Positions 38,308 to 48,715 of a DNA stretch of 64,000 nt are shown piece by piece (the first letter of the stretch is position 1; every line of letters begins with the position of its first letter). Below the pieces are notes generated by a model that saw only the letters and a program-made list of their open reading frames with translations, had not been told where the DNA came from and made no database searches. A program made the translations under genes and the position numbers. The stretch is from Glebionis coronaria (taxonomy: Eukaryota; Streptophyta; Magnoliopsida; Asterales; Asteraceae), in the NCBI GenBank assembly GCA_025667525.1, contig CM046882.1:218286592-218350591 (forward strand), given 5' to 3'.

Positions 38308-38887
38308 TGTTGGGTCAAAAAGTTGTTGTGGCAGAAACTCTAAAACGAAGAAAACATGAAGTTAATTGTCTAAGCGTTGACAAGAGTATTCCAGGCGTTG
38401 ACAAGAAGAATTTAGGCGTTGATGGAATCAAGCATTGTCAAGAGCAATCAAAGCATTGTCACATGCAATTCAAGCATTGACAAAACGTAGACAAAGAAGC
38501 CTTTAGAAGCTTCTATTTGGATATATATGCAGGATATATTCTGTATATAGTTATTTAAATAGAAGATTCACATGTTTATTCATTATTATCTCTTGTAGAC
38601 CCTAATCCTTACACAATAAAAGGAACCAAGGGTCTTAGGTTTTAATTATCATTCATATTCACAATGTAAACCTAAAGCATGTATTGCACTAGACGTGGGA
38701 TTCAATGTATACACGTCTAGTGGATGTTTGTTATTAATATAATGAGCATCCCATTTGTTTTAATTCATGTTATTGTGCCTAAATACATTGTTAATGGTTG
38801 TTGTTCTAATTCCGCTTTGATTATCTAATCATATGAACAATGATCATTCCTAGTTGCTTAAAAGATCCGGAAACCAAGGTTTCCACA
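38308..38887 (+). repeat. C1 3' LTR
   Basis: Near-identical to 35978-36556, with scattered substitutions and one 1-bp indel near the end (AAACCAAGG against AAACAAGG). Confidence 0.9.
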
Positions 38888-39231
38888 GCCCGGTAGTAGG
38901 AGGCGTCTTGGTATCAGCATGTCCCGATGTACCCTCCATCTCGCCCTTACGACAATCCTTCATAATATGGCCAGGAAGACCACACTTGAAGCACGCATCA
39001 GTATTACGGCGACATGGTCCTGGGTGCCTACGGTGGCAAGTAGAGCAAAGAGGATGGGTGTATCCTCCAGCAGGTGCTCTGGCTGGCTGGGAACCTGATG
39101 AAACATTTACATAAGACATGATAGTTGAGTACAGAGGACAAAGCGGACAATCGTAAGATTGAATACCAGTGATAGCTGGATGGCTAGGCTGTGAACCCCT
39201 CTGGTTCTGGTCCCTACCGTTTCCATGATTC

Positions 39232-39307
39232 CTGGTAGAAGTTTTGCTAAAGTGTCAGAATATGAGTTATAACATGAAATCATAAGGAAATGCGTAAGTA
39301 TTAGGAC
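39232..39307 (-). other. Intron-like gap 2 in T3 gag
   Basis: 76 nt on minus, from CAG|GTCCTAAT to TTCTACCAG|GAAT. The donor is non-consensus after GT; the acceptor is good, with TTTAG and a pyrimidine-rich stretch before it. It contains in-frame stops, and flanking codons join in phase 2. Confidence 0.55.
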
Positions 39308-39457
39308 CTGATGCTGTTGGAGTGCCCAACGTTGTTACGGTAATTATCATTACCGCCACGCCTATCTGTAGAAGAATGTTCGTTAGTCTGACCGTTTCCC
39401 CTGGGCTGATGAGGCTGCTGCTTAGTAGTCGGCTGAGACCGGTCCCCAGTTTTCTGC

Positions 39458-39540
39458 CTGGAATATACATTTAAAGAGATGAATACTTGACATATATGGA
39501 AAGTATACGGATTGATCACCGCTTGAATACGAATGTTTAC
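39458..39540 (-). other. Intron-like gap 1 in T3 gag
   Basis: 83 nt on minus, from AAGAG|GTAAACATTC to TATATTCCAG|GCAGAA. It is AT-richer than both flanks and has a good plant donor and acceptor. The flanking codons join in phase 2 without losing frame. Confidence 0.6.
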
Positions 39541-40271
39541 CTCTTGTCGGGTCTTTCAGCTTCCCCGAACTCATCTCTCTCCTGCAGCATCTCCAGCTTA
39601 CGTGCTGCGTCGGCCACTTGTGCTACAGTGTTGAACGTATCACACACCAGATTGTTCGCCACCGACGTGTGAATAGCCCACCTAAAGTGATGTTCTTGCT
39701 ATTCAGGAGTACCTGTTGCCGTACCAAGGAAACCAGCTAAGCGAAGAAAGCGCTGTATAAACTCGTTGCTATTCTCCCCAGCTCCCTGTCGGATCCCATG
39801 GTACTCTCTCTTGAGCTTGTCCTGCTCAGCCTTGGGAAAGAACTGCTCCATCACCCTGTCCTTGAACTAAGCCCAAGTCAAACCAGCAACCCACGCGTCA
39901 CCACCTTCAGACTGCATCAATGGTAACCACCAGTTGAGTACATCGCCTTCGAACCGATAGCATGCCAACCTCGCCTTGTATGCGGGGTCACAGCCCATAG
40001 CGTTGAAAATCTTCTCGATGTGAGCCAACCAGCTTTCAGCATCGCTGGGGCTATCTGTCTTTTCAAAAGCTCGAGGGCGGAGCTTGTTGAATCTCTCCAG
40101 CCATACTGCTAATGTCACTGGAGGAGGAGGAGGAGGAGGTGCCTGATTTTGCTGCTGATTGTTGGCAGCTTGAACTTCAGCCCTGATGTCATTCCTTAGT
40201 TAAGGAAGCAAAGCTTGCATAGCAGCCTGAATTGCAGCATTGAGCTGCTCCTGTTCACGTGTGAGAACCAT

Positions 40272-40710
40272 CTGACAGTTTAACATAAAATATATGATTA
40301 AACAGATCAAAACATAAAATATATATATATACATGAAAAAAAATTTATACCAAAATTTCACGAGAAAAATTTTATGCAAGAAAATTTTGTGTATGAATGC
40401 ATGATGCAGTTTTATGAAAATTTTTGTATGCTCGAGAGTGAACGCCTCTGGTCAGTTCACCTAAAACAAAAGACATAGCGAGGGGACGCCTATGGGTCGG
40501 TCCCAAATCTAAATGTTTCGATAAAACACATGCGACTAAATAGGGCCAGTCCTGTACCAACCATTACTTAGTCAAAAACCCTGCAACAATGACATGTATA
40601 TATATGCTTAAAAATGATGAATGCATGAAAACAACTGTCAGTTCTAGGAAGACCGTAGTGACTACCCACTAATCAAAGGTCATATTTGAGAGCCTACAGG
40701 TCGAAGCCTT
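40272..40710 (-). other. T3 untranslated leader
   Basis: Between PBS and gag ATG. It contains A/T-rich stretches (40310-40400) and a more GC-rich part around 40440-40560. No coding frame is recognised. Confidence 0.6.
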
Positions 40711-40723
40711 GGCTCTGGTACCA
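40711..40723 (-). other. Primer-binding site of T3
   Basis: Minus-strand TGGTACCAGAGCC, four bases after the 5' LTR end at 40728. It is the same C variant as in T1 and T2. Confidence 0.88.
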
Positions 40724-40727
40724 TAAT

Positions 40728-43700
40728 TGTAACACCCCATTTTGGAAATGGAAATGTCACAGCAATTATGGCGTGTCATCAAAGCATACAAGGAAAAATG
40801 TCTAAACATTACTTGACCATAAAAGTAAAATACCGGAATCAAACATCGTTAGTCCAAAAGTAAAGCTCATCACACACAAACATAGTATAATAAAGGAAAG
40901 GACTAAACAATGTCCAAAGCATAAGTATCATAAGAAAGGAAATGCATAAAGTAAAGAAGGCTAGAAAGCTTCCAGTCCATATGCATGTACTCTTAGTGTC
41001 TACGAGCGTCCCTGAGTACCTACCGTTATGGGAACATAGAAAAGGAAAACGGCTGAGCAATACGCTTAGTGCACGGATGTACAATAAAGCATGAATAGGA
41101 TAAGCATATAACATATAACAGCGGAAGAAAACTAAGTCCCGAGTAACCTGGTTAAGTCTTGATAAAACTGGTTTAATAGCTTGAAAAGTCTTATGTTTAT
41201 CTTATAAAACTGTTTGTCATATTTTACCATTAGCCAATATAGGTCATGAAAATCCACCGTGCATGAATACTTGGATGGGTGACCTCATCATGCAAATTAG
41301 AGGGGCTGCCTCTAATTTAATATACTGGTTTTTGGGTAGGAGGGATCAGCTCCTTGTGAAGGATGCAAGGCACACATCACATTCACCATGAAATCCTGAA
41401 TAAAAACATGTAACTAGGATGCACCCATACGCCCCACATGATAAATATAAATAAATGGCCAAAAGCTGAAGGGACGCCACGAGCAATCACTCCGCCATGG
41501 TGAAGTCATAACATCAGTGCCTCTAATGTTATGGGTATGGTACCTCCATAACAAGGTGAAACTGGTCATGCATGTATATGGCTATAGGTAATCTTAATTA
41601 AACATAAGCAATCAAACACATAACTTATACTACGGGAAAATAGTTGGCTGCATACGGGGAATCCTAAAAAGGAAAGAATGTCCATACTTAAAGGACGGGA
41701 ATCCGTACCTATGTCCAGTGAACGAAGAAGATGAACTTAGAGGAATCCTACTTCCGAATCACTAGTGCTACATAAATACATACATGAATAAGTATCTGCT
41801 TCCTAAATACGTAGCTGGTTTTATGTCATGTCTTAGCTTATTTTATGTGTTCTTACCATGTTTTACTGTTTTAAAGCCTTAAACTGTGTTTTATCTTATA
41901 TTCTGTTTAATCTGATTAAGTATTTCTGGTATTTCATGTGTTATTATACTTACTGTGTAATAATAAGTAACTTTCCAAAAATAGCAGGTTTCCTAAAATA
42001 GAAAGTTTCCAAAAATAGAAAGTTTCGAAAAATAGAAAGTTTCCAAAAATAGAAAGTTACCAAAAATAGAAAGTTTCCAAAAATAGAAAGTTTCCAAAAA
42101 TAGAAAGTTTCCAAAAATAGAAAGTTTCCAAAAATAGAATGTTTCCAAAAATAGAATTACTGTTTAAAATAGATAAGTTTCTAAAAATAGAAAGTTTCCA
42201 TAAATTGATCAGCTGCCTTAATTAAATAAATTTCCATAAATAGATTAGCTGCCTGAAATAAATAAGTTTCTAAAAATAGAAGGTTTCCATAAATAGATTA
42301 GCTGCCTTATTTAATTAAGTTTCTAAAAATAGAAAGTTTCCATAATTAGAAATAAGCTGGTTAAATAAGCTAAGTATATAAGCCTAAGTGTTTCCATGAT
42401 TATTTTCTAAGTCATATGATATAATGTATAGTTTAATAATTATTTCATGTAATTAAAGTAAACTATAGGTTAAAATATTTAATTAAAGTATAACATGTTT
42501 TTAATTAAATAAGTTAAATACTTAGGTTAAAATATGTATTATTATATATTAATAATATAACCTAAGTCATGTTAATTAATTAATTATATCCATGGTTTTA
42601 AAATAATTAATTAATTATAAGTCTTAAATATACAAATACTTAGGTTAGTTAATTTCATGATTATTAATAACTGAATAACCTAAGTCATGTTATTAAATTA
42701 ATCATATCATTTTATTAATTTAATTTTTAACATAAGATCACATAAAAAAAACTAAGCATACACCATGAACCGGATCTAAGCTAAAAACAATGAACCGGAC
42801 ATGTAATCGACACCGTACCCCGAACCAACTCGGGGTACCCCTTGTCTTGGGGCAGTCGTGGGACCCACACACACCAACCAAGACCGTATGGTCTTGGTGG
42901 TGGTCGATTTGGCTAAACCGAAACCCCTTCGGGTTTGGTGCAGCCTGCGGCCAAAAACAAACACCCCTTAAAACATACTTTTGATTTTATTAAACCCCAA
43001 ATCATGTTAGATCCATGTTTAATTATTAGGTTTTTGTAAAAACATAACATGTTCTTGATTTATAAAAAGATTAAATCAAAAGAAAATATTTAAAAAGGGT
43101 TTACCGAATTCGTGGATCAAAAGGATGAAGAACAAACACGATCACCAAGCAAAATTCCAAGATCCAATATCACAAACCACCTCCTTGTGGTGTTTTAGTG
43201 TGGCGGCACAAAGAAGACAAGGGAGGAGGGTTTTAAGTTTTTCTAAAAAATCTTCTGTAAAAATTAAATGAGTAGTGAAAATCCCTTTTTCCCTTTTAGT
43301 AAAATTTGACAAATGGGCTTGGCCCATTTGTCCTTGTAGCCGCGGGTAGGGGCCCCACTTGGGGTACCCGTACCTTTTTTCGTGTCTCGTTGTTAAGTTA
43401 AACGTTCATGATTATTTGTGTTCACGTTTTAAGTATTCTCGTTACTTAAATACCGTGATCTAATATATTTAATTACGCTCGTAATAAATATATATACGTA
43501 ATTAATAATAGTTCGTGTTTTAATTACGTTCATGATTTCATGATCGCATGTTCGTGATTAATTATTGTCAAATAATTATTACGTGCTCTTGCGTAGTAAA
43601 TACTTATCGTGTTCTAACACGTACGTAATACGTAAAATCCTAACACGTAATTGTAAATATGCTATATTAGGAAAGTTTAAATCTAGTACGTACGATCTTA

Positions 43701-43737
43701 AGGTACCTATTCATGGTAAAAGCATGCGGGTTTTACA
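40728..43737 (-). repeat. T3 5' LTR, full length
   Basis: 3,010 bp. On plus it begins TGTAACACCCC and ends GGGTTTTACA, an imperfect inverted terminal repeat, and GTTTT follows. The last 194 bp (43544-43737) are the U3 start missing from the other LTR. Confidence 0.88.
41973..42340. repeat. 17-bp minisatellite in T3 5' LTR
   Basis: Same TTTCCAAAAATAGAAAG-like array as at 31293, with small differences in unit composition (for example TTTCGAAAAATAG near 42025). Confidence 0.9.
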
Positions 43738-43742
43738 GTTTT
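43738..43742. repeat. Target-site duplication of T3, right copy
   Basis: GTTTT directly after GGGTTTTACA, matching 30046-30050. Confidence 0.75.
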
Positions 43743-44927
43743 TATACAACCATCATTTTAAGCAATATTTTAACCATTTTACATGTGGTTTTCCATCTTT
43801 TTACCCATGTTTATCAACACCAAATCCCCACATAATATTTTTATCATCATTCATCATCATATACATATACATAAATAAAGAAAATACAAGATTACATAAT
43901 CAAAATAACACGAGGATAGGAAGAACAATCATTATACCACCAAGATTAAGTAGTTTATGATCAAGGCTTGGATTTTTGATGGCAAAACTTGTGATAGATC
44001 AACACCAATCTTCAAGAACACCAATACTTGTAAACATTATATAGAAATCAGCTCTTGGACATCACCAAATCACCTCCTTGGATGTTAGAATCACCTCCAA
44101 TCTTCAAGGCTTCAAAGGAGCATCATCATGTGTATGAATAACACATGATTTTATGGCTAAAATAGATCAAATGAGGGTTGTTGTTGATGATTGTGGGACA
44201 AATTTTAGAGAGAGAGGAGAGGATGAGAGAGTTTTTCTAGATTTGCATGTTGAACTATGAGAAATGGTTTATGTTTAGATGGTTTTAAGAATTGGGTGGT
44301 TTTGGTAAGACTTCATGGACAAGTGTCCAATGTCTTAGTTAAAAGTTGACACATGAGGTGTGTTGTGTCTAGTTTTGGCCGTCCCATATTAGTGGGGTGG
44401 GCAAAACTTGTTTTGTCTCATCCCACTAATTTACGGGTATTCCTCGATTCTAGTTTCCTCGATTTGCGTGCCCTCGGGTCGTTTTACAAAAAATGTTTTT
44501 ATAAATTATGAATCAATGGCACAAAATGAATCTAATTAAAATTGTCTCATCAAAAACGAAGTTCAAAAACGTAAATACGTAATCCTAGGGTTTCCGGTTT
44601 AGTCGTAAAGGACGTTAAATTATTCACGTAAGTCCTAATCTCTTCTCTTAAATTTGTGAGTTTATGAACCAAAACAAATTTAAATTCCAAAATAATATTC
44701 ACGAATAAATTTATTTTCTTGAAATGTCGGACTGTCACCAAAAACGGTGTATGTAAACGTAAGCACGTAACGTAGAGTCCTCCGGTTTAGACGTAGTCGA
44801 TGCTACTTCAAGATGTAAACTCAAATTTCTTCCCAAAAATAAGTGAGTTCATAATATAACATTAAAATAATATTTTTAAATAACACTTGAGAATAAAATA
44901 TCAACCATAAATTGACGGATAGTCACA
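43743..44927 (-). repeat. T2 LTR, 5' (U3) segment after T3
   Basis: Continuation of the T2 LTR after the target-site duplication. A boundary is proposed at GGATAGTCACA (44927), whose reverse complement TGTGACTATCC pairs as a terminus with GGGGGTGTTACA. Two diverged direct copies of a ~190-bp unit occupy about 44545-44735 and 44736-44927 (CCGGTTTAGTCGTA and CCGGTTTAGACGTA). No gene seen. Confidence 0.6.
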
Positions 44928-45571
44928 TAGTAACTAATAAAAAATCAGTTATATAAAAACCTGAGTGGAAAATAGCGTGGGCAAGGGGTTGGATGTGGTT
45001 GATCGTGATTGGTTGTGGAGTATGAGGTGTTTGTTTGATTGGCTGAGAGTAGTTTGAATGTCTCCCCACTTTGGTCCCTGGAATCCCACTTGTTTGACAA
45101 ATAAAGTTTAACAGCCCAAATGTCCATTTACTTTGTTAAGAAACTTTTGTTTCTTCTATTTTGGCGACCATAGTTTTTTGTAAAGTTATCATAAGGACCA
45201 AATATCCATAATGACCATTCTCCAAGGACTAATGATGTAATATATCATCATTTTAGGGACCCATATGTAATTTTTAGGATTTACAAGGGTATTATATGAC
45301 AAGTCTTCAAAAGTTGAGGGACCATTCTTGTCAATCTTCAAAACTTCAAGGACATCAATGAAAATTCATGATTCAGGTCCGGTTCTTTGTGCAGCTTCGT
45401 TTCCCGTGTTCGTTTTTGCTTGAATCTTTTGATCTTTTGTTGATTTCACGATATCCGTACCTAATATACACAATGAACAAACACAAGCATACTTTTGGGT
45501 ATTTTAATGATATTTTAATCGTTTTAAGCCCGATTTGGACGATGAGACTATGTATAATTACAGTCTCATCA
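44928..45571 (-). repeat. A3 3' LTR, 5' part
   Basis: On minus it starts TGATGAGACT...AGTCTCATC, a 9-bp stem hairpin. It ends next to TTTTTATATAAC (about 44950-44962), a TATA-like site, where T2 begins. Confidence 0.7.
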
Positions 45572-45587
45572 CTCCCCCATACTAAAA
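45572..45587 (-). other. Polypurine tract of A3
   Basis: Minus-strand TTTTAGTATGGGGGAG directly before TGATGAGACT. Confidence 0.75.
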
Positions 45588-47587
45588 CATTGCCGTGCCC
45601 TCACGCAATGCTAGAATTAATTATCGTAGCATTTCCAAAATTCATTTTTATGTGACATTTATTGAAAACGTAAACTTAAATAAACTACTACACGTGTTTT
45701 AGACATAATGTAATGTTTTCATCATGATAAAGTGACTTTTAGGGTCAAAGAATAAGAACACGTGAATGCCTCATAGAGATAAGTTCGTCATCCTCGATTT
45801 TCACTCGATTCCATGCTAAGCATGTAACGAGATAATTGTTATTATAAGTTAGCAACACAATCATATTTCATGAGTGTTAATTACGTACCTAGACTCCCTT
45901 ATTCCTAATTGGTATCTCTTATATTTTATTTTGTCTTTATGATCACGATGATGCATCATTGACTTATTTCGATAATTTATTAAGGTCGAAAATAAAGTAG
46001 CACGATTTAATCGATAGTTAGCCGAAGGACACGATCTTTTAAAACTGCTTCTCGTAATCTCCTTAAATTCATATCTTGGCATAACTTGTTTCATGATTTG
46101 AGACCTTTATCGGACCGTTATTTGGCATGTGTTTCGAACTTCAAATCTTGGAAGACGTTCTTGAAATAATGGTCTTCATATATGGAATTCCTTCACTTGA
46201 CGTTTTGGACCACGACTTCATCATTTTTCTTCGATCTTTATTTGGGATTTTAATATACAACGATCCGCCTCCTTTTAGGACTTGGATATATTTATCCTCA
46301 TACCTTGTTAGGGTCTTTTTGGATAGACTTATCCATGATCTTTAGGGGAGTATATTGCTTCTCGTCGTGTGTCTCGATCCTTCATATTGATTTTGGGAAT
46401 AATGATACTTCACATCATCTTGGATCTTTAGCAACAAAATGGAGTTCCTCATGCCTTGTGAGGGCCTTTTTGGAACATGTCAATCTTCGCATCCCGCTTC
46501 AATAAGTTATGCCTTGGATATGAACTCTATTCGAACACTAGCAACTTTTAAACGATCTTGGGCTAGAAGCTAAGTAACCTTTTAAATCGTACGACCTTAC
46601 TTATTACATTTATTTAAAACAAAAGCGTGGGGAGAATAAGCTACTAATTACTACACATCAGATCGTGAAATATTATGAGACTTATAAATAACTCTATCAT
46701 TTCTCGTCCTCATTTAAGAGACTTAGCCTAAAAAGTTAAGGAATCGAAGCTAAGTGCTCAACACGCACGGTCGAGTAAAAATTACTCTTATTCCCACCAT
46801 CGGAAAACCTACATTCGTGTCTTAAACACTTTGAAAAATATGAAAACTTTTAAAATTTGGCCATTTTCAGCCTTATTTTGCAACAACATGATAACAAAAA
46901 GATGACAATTGGACTGCGTGGTGACGTAAGCAAGGTGAAGTACCTACTCACCCCATACTAAAAATAAACATTGTCATCAATGTTTCGAGTCTAGGGGTGA
47001 AAACACCACCATACTAGAGACGAAGTCGAATGCTTAATATCAAGCATGGAAAGGGTAAAACGAATAACCTATAATCCGTTTATGAATTATGATAATAAGA
47101 TAAACGTTAGAACATGAAAGGATATCAACAGATACCGGAATCTCCAAAGGCAACGATCGAAGCTCGAGTGATCCGTAAAACGAACACGAGAGGTTTCAAT
47201 GATGTCGATGAACTAATGAATCACAATCACAAACAAACACGGAACAAAGGTTGGAAGAGCACAAGTCCCCTCGTTACACTATTAGAAAACGATAATATTT
47301 ACAAGGATAAGCATGTGAATCCCCCACGAGGCACCTTGTTTTTGATAACCGGGTCAAAAACTCGACTCGAATCCCCATAATTTGATCATTTAGGAATAAT
47401 CATGGTATGTTCATTTTTGGCGGGGATTACATGATAAACAATGCCCAAAAGCAATCGATACTAAGGACTAAGTCTTTTGATGATGCAAAATACCGGCATC
47501 GAAGATGGAGTCCTTGTTTTGATGGGATAAACAAACTAACGCCACTTAAACACGTGCTCGAACCCCAAAGGGGTAGAAGAAAAGAGA
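45588..47587 (-). other. A3 non-coding 3' internal region
   Basis: No coding frame. It includes the hairpin at 46966-46985, further TAGTATGG purine motifs (about 46953 and 47015) and two copies of the CCTCATGCCTTGTGAGGGCC-like unit (about 46296 and 46447), the reverse complement of the A1 unit. Confidence 0.7.
46966..46985 (-). other. Conserved stem-loop in A3 tail
   Basis: AAACATTG, loop TCAT, CAATGTTT. The 8-bp stem is identical to that of A1 at 6043-6062, and a TAGTATGGGG motif follows on minus. Confidence 0.75.
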
Positions 47588-47920
47588 TGTTGGAAATACG
47601 TTTTACGTATTAGGAAGGTTCGGTCACTCCAACAATAGATTAAGTTATAGCTCATAGTTTAGTTGTCATTATATTAAACAAACAAGGCCATGCCAAGCCC
47701 ATGAGTTGTATAGGCCGGAGACCCATTATGTAAGCCCAATTCCATCACAAGGCTTAGGTATATAAACCCTCTCCTTTGTTGGAGAGGGTGTTGGTTCATA
47801 TAATACACATAGTGAAAAGTGTGTTTTGCTACACTTTCTCTCTCTAACTATGTGTGTGTTCTTACCATCTCTCTATCTTTTTCTCTCTCTAAACATAAGC
47901 AAGATTTATAATATCCTACA
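47588..47920 (+). repeat. C2 5' LTR
   Basis: Starts TGTTGGAAATACG, ends ATATCCTACA; 333 bp. It holds GGTATATAAACC (TATA box, 47757-47768), AGAGGGTGTTGG after it, and pyrimidine-rich CTCTCTCT stretches. Confidence 0.8.
47758..47766 (+). promoter_or_regulatory. TATA box of C2 LTR
   Basis: TATATAAAC followed by CTCTCC, with a CTCTCC/GGAGAG inverted pair at about 47769-47789 just downstream that could form a hairpin near the transcript 5' end. Confidence 0.65.
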
Positions 47921-47922
47921 AA

Positions 47923-47934
47923 TGGTATCAAGAG
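47923..47934 (+). other. Primer-binding site of C2
   Basis: TGGTATCAAGAG, two bases after the LTR. It resembles the tRNA-Met PBS (TGGTATCAGAGC) with one extra A, so it is an atypical or mutated site. Confidence 0.65.
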
Positions 47935-48279
47935 ACATGGGATGATTTCTTGGTTTATGTGTTTGTGTTCTTGATTCATACGCTTATTTTGATCCAAATA
48001 CCTTCAGACCAATTTTTTTTTTTGTGTTTTTATTGTTTAATCTTGATATACATCATCTACATACTTGAGGTAGTGATTTGGTATTGTTACTTGGGTTAGA
48101 AACACAAACATTTTTGGGTGTTTGATTCATTTGTTGCCTAAAAATCTCGAATTTGTTGTATACTATCCGAGAACAGTGGTAATTTTTCTCCATCGCAAGT
48201 TTGAAGGGTTTTATATTCCGATCCGATATTGTGATCACAAAACCCCTTGGGTTTCTACATTGCGATAGGATATTCAGAT

Positions 48280-48715
48280 AGCTCATTGCGATCTGTATTG
48301 CGATCTAAAGTTACGATCTGTATTGCGATCTAAAGTTGCGATCAAGTATTGCGATCTAAAGTTGCGATATGTATTGCGATCTAAAGTGGCGATCAAGTAT
48401 TGGGATCTAAAGTTGCGATCTTTATTGTGATCTAAAGTTGCGACCAAGTATTGCGATCTAAAGTTGTGATCTGTATTACGATCAAAAGTTGCGATCAAGT
48501 ATTGCGATCTAAAGTTGCGATCAAGTATTGTGATCTAAAGTTGCGATCTGTCCTACGATCTAAAGTTGCGATCAAGTATTGCGATCTAAAGTTGCGATCT
48601 GTATTGGGATCTAAAGTTGCGATCAAGTATTGCGATCTAAAGTTGCGATCAAGTATTGCGATCTGTATGTTGCGACCTGAACATTGCGATCTGACTATTG
48701 CGATCTGAACATTGT
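48280..48715. repeat. GATC-rich tandem array
   Basis: Alternating 12-13 bp units GCGATCTAAAGTT, GCGATCAAGTATT and GCGATCTGTATT. I count about 30 GATC sites in about 430 bp. Longer open frames through it on either strand are repeats of the array, not genes. Confidence 0.95.

Larger units (their letters stand above)
35978..38887 (+). mobile_element. Non-autonomous Copia-like LTR element C1 inserted in T3
   Basis: Two LTRs of about 580 bp, PBS TGGTATCAGAGCC, PPT AGGGGAAGA, and a 1.75 kb internal region without a coding domain. Flanks ACCCG (35973-35977) and GCCCG (38888-38892) are a 5-bp target-site duplication with one change. I count about 17-18 differences between the LTRs (roughly 3%). It disrupts T3 between the gag zinc knuckle and protease. 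Assignment to Copia rests on LTR and PBS style only. Confidence 0.88.
38888..40271 (-). pseudogene. gag: Tekay-type gag (T3) with three stops and two intron-like gaps
   Basis: ATG at 40271-40269. A Pro run follows near 40120, then the gag domain (DAESWLAHIEKIFNAMGC, about 40055; FEGDVLNWW, about 39950). Stops: TAA 40202-40200, TAG 39869-39867, TAG 39701-39699. Two AT-richer gaps with GT/AG ends (39540-39458 and 39307-39232), neither a multiple of three, interrupt the frame; leaving each out gives a continuous frame. The tail has CSTC and a canonical zinc knuckle C-X2-C-X4-H-X4-C (CFKCGLPGHIMKDC, about 38995-38950). C1 then separates gag from the protease. The family normally encodes Gag-Pol in one frame. 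Confidence 0.85.
30051..43737 (-). mobile_element. Tekay-type Ty3/gypsy element T3, near complete, interrupted by C1
   Basis: Termini TGTAACACCC and GGGTTTTACA with a 5-bp target-site duplication GTTTT. On minus: 5' LTR 43737-40728, PBS, leader, gag, (C1 insertion), pol, 3' LTR 32797-30051. LTR of 3.0 kb and tRNA-Met PBS fit Tekay/Del. The pol end, PPT and first 194 bp of the 3' LTR are deleted. In the first ~350 aligned LTR bases I count about 13 substitutions, so the insertion is not recent. Confidence 0.9.
44928..47587 (-). mobile_element. Athila-type element A3, 3' end only
   Basis: On minus: 2 kb of 3' internal region, PPT and the first ~640 bp of the 3' LTR, then cut by T2. The tail resembles that of A1 (shared CAAGGCATAACTTATTGAA near 46510, hairpin, spaced units). 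C2 begins at 47588. No coding region survives. Confidence 0.8.

Noticed and set aside
38850..39119. Separate short zinc-finger gene
   Set aside because: It is the C-terminal part of the T3 gag, bounded by an intron-like gap and by C1.
48283..48708. Repeat proteins on both strands in the GATC array, and a CRISPR-like look
   Set aside because: The open frames follow from the 12-13 bp tandem unit lacking stops. Units are contiguous without unique spacers, so it is a tandem array, not a CRISPR.
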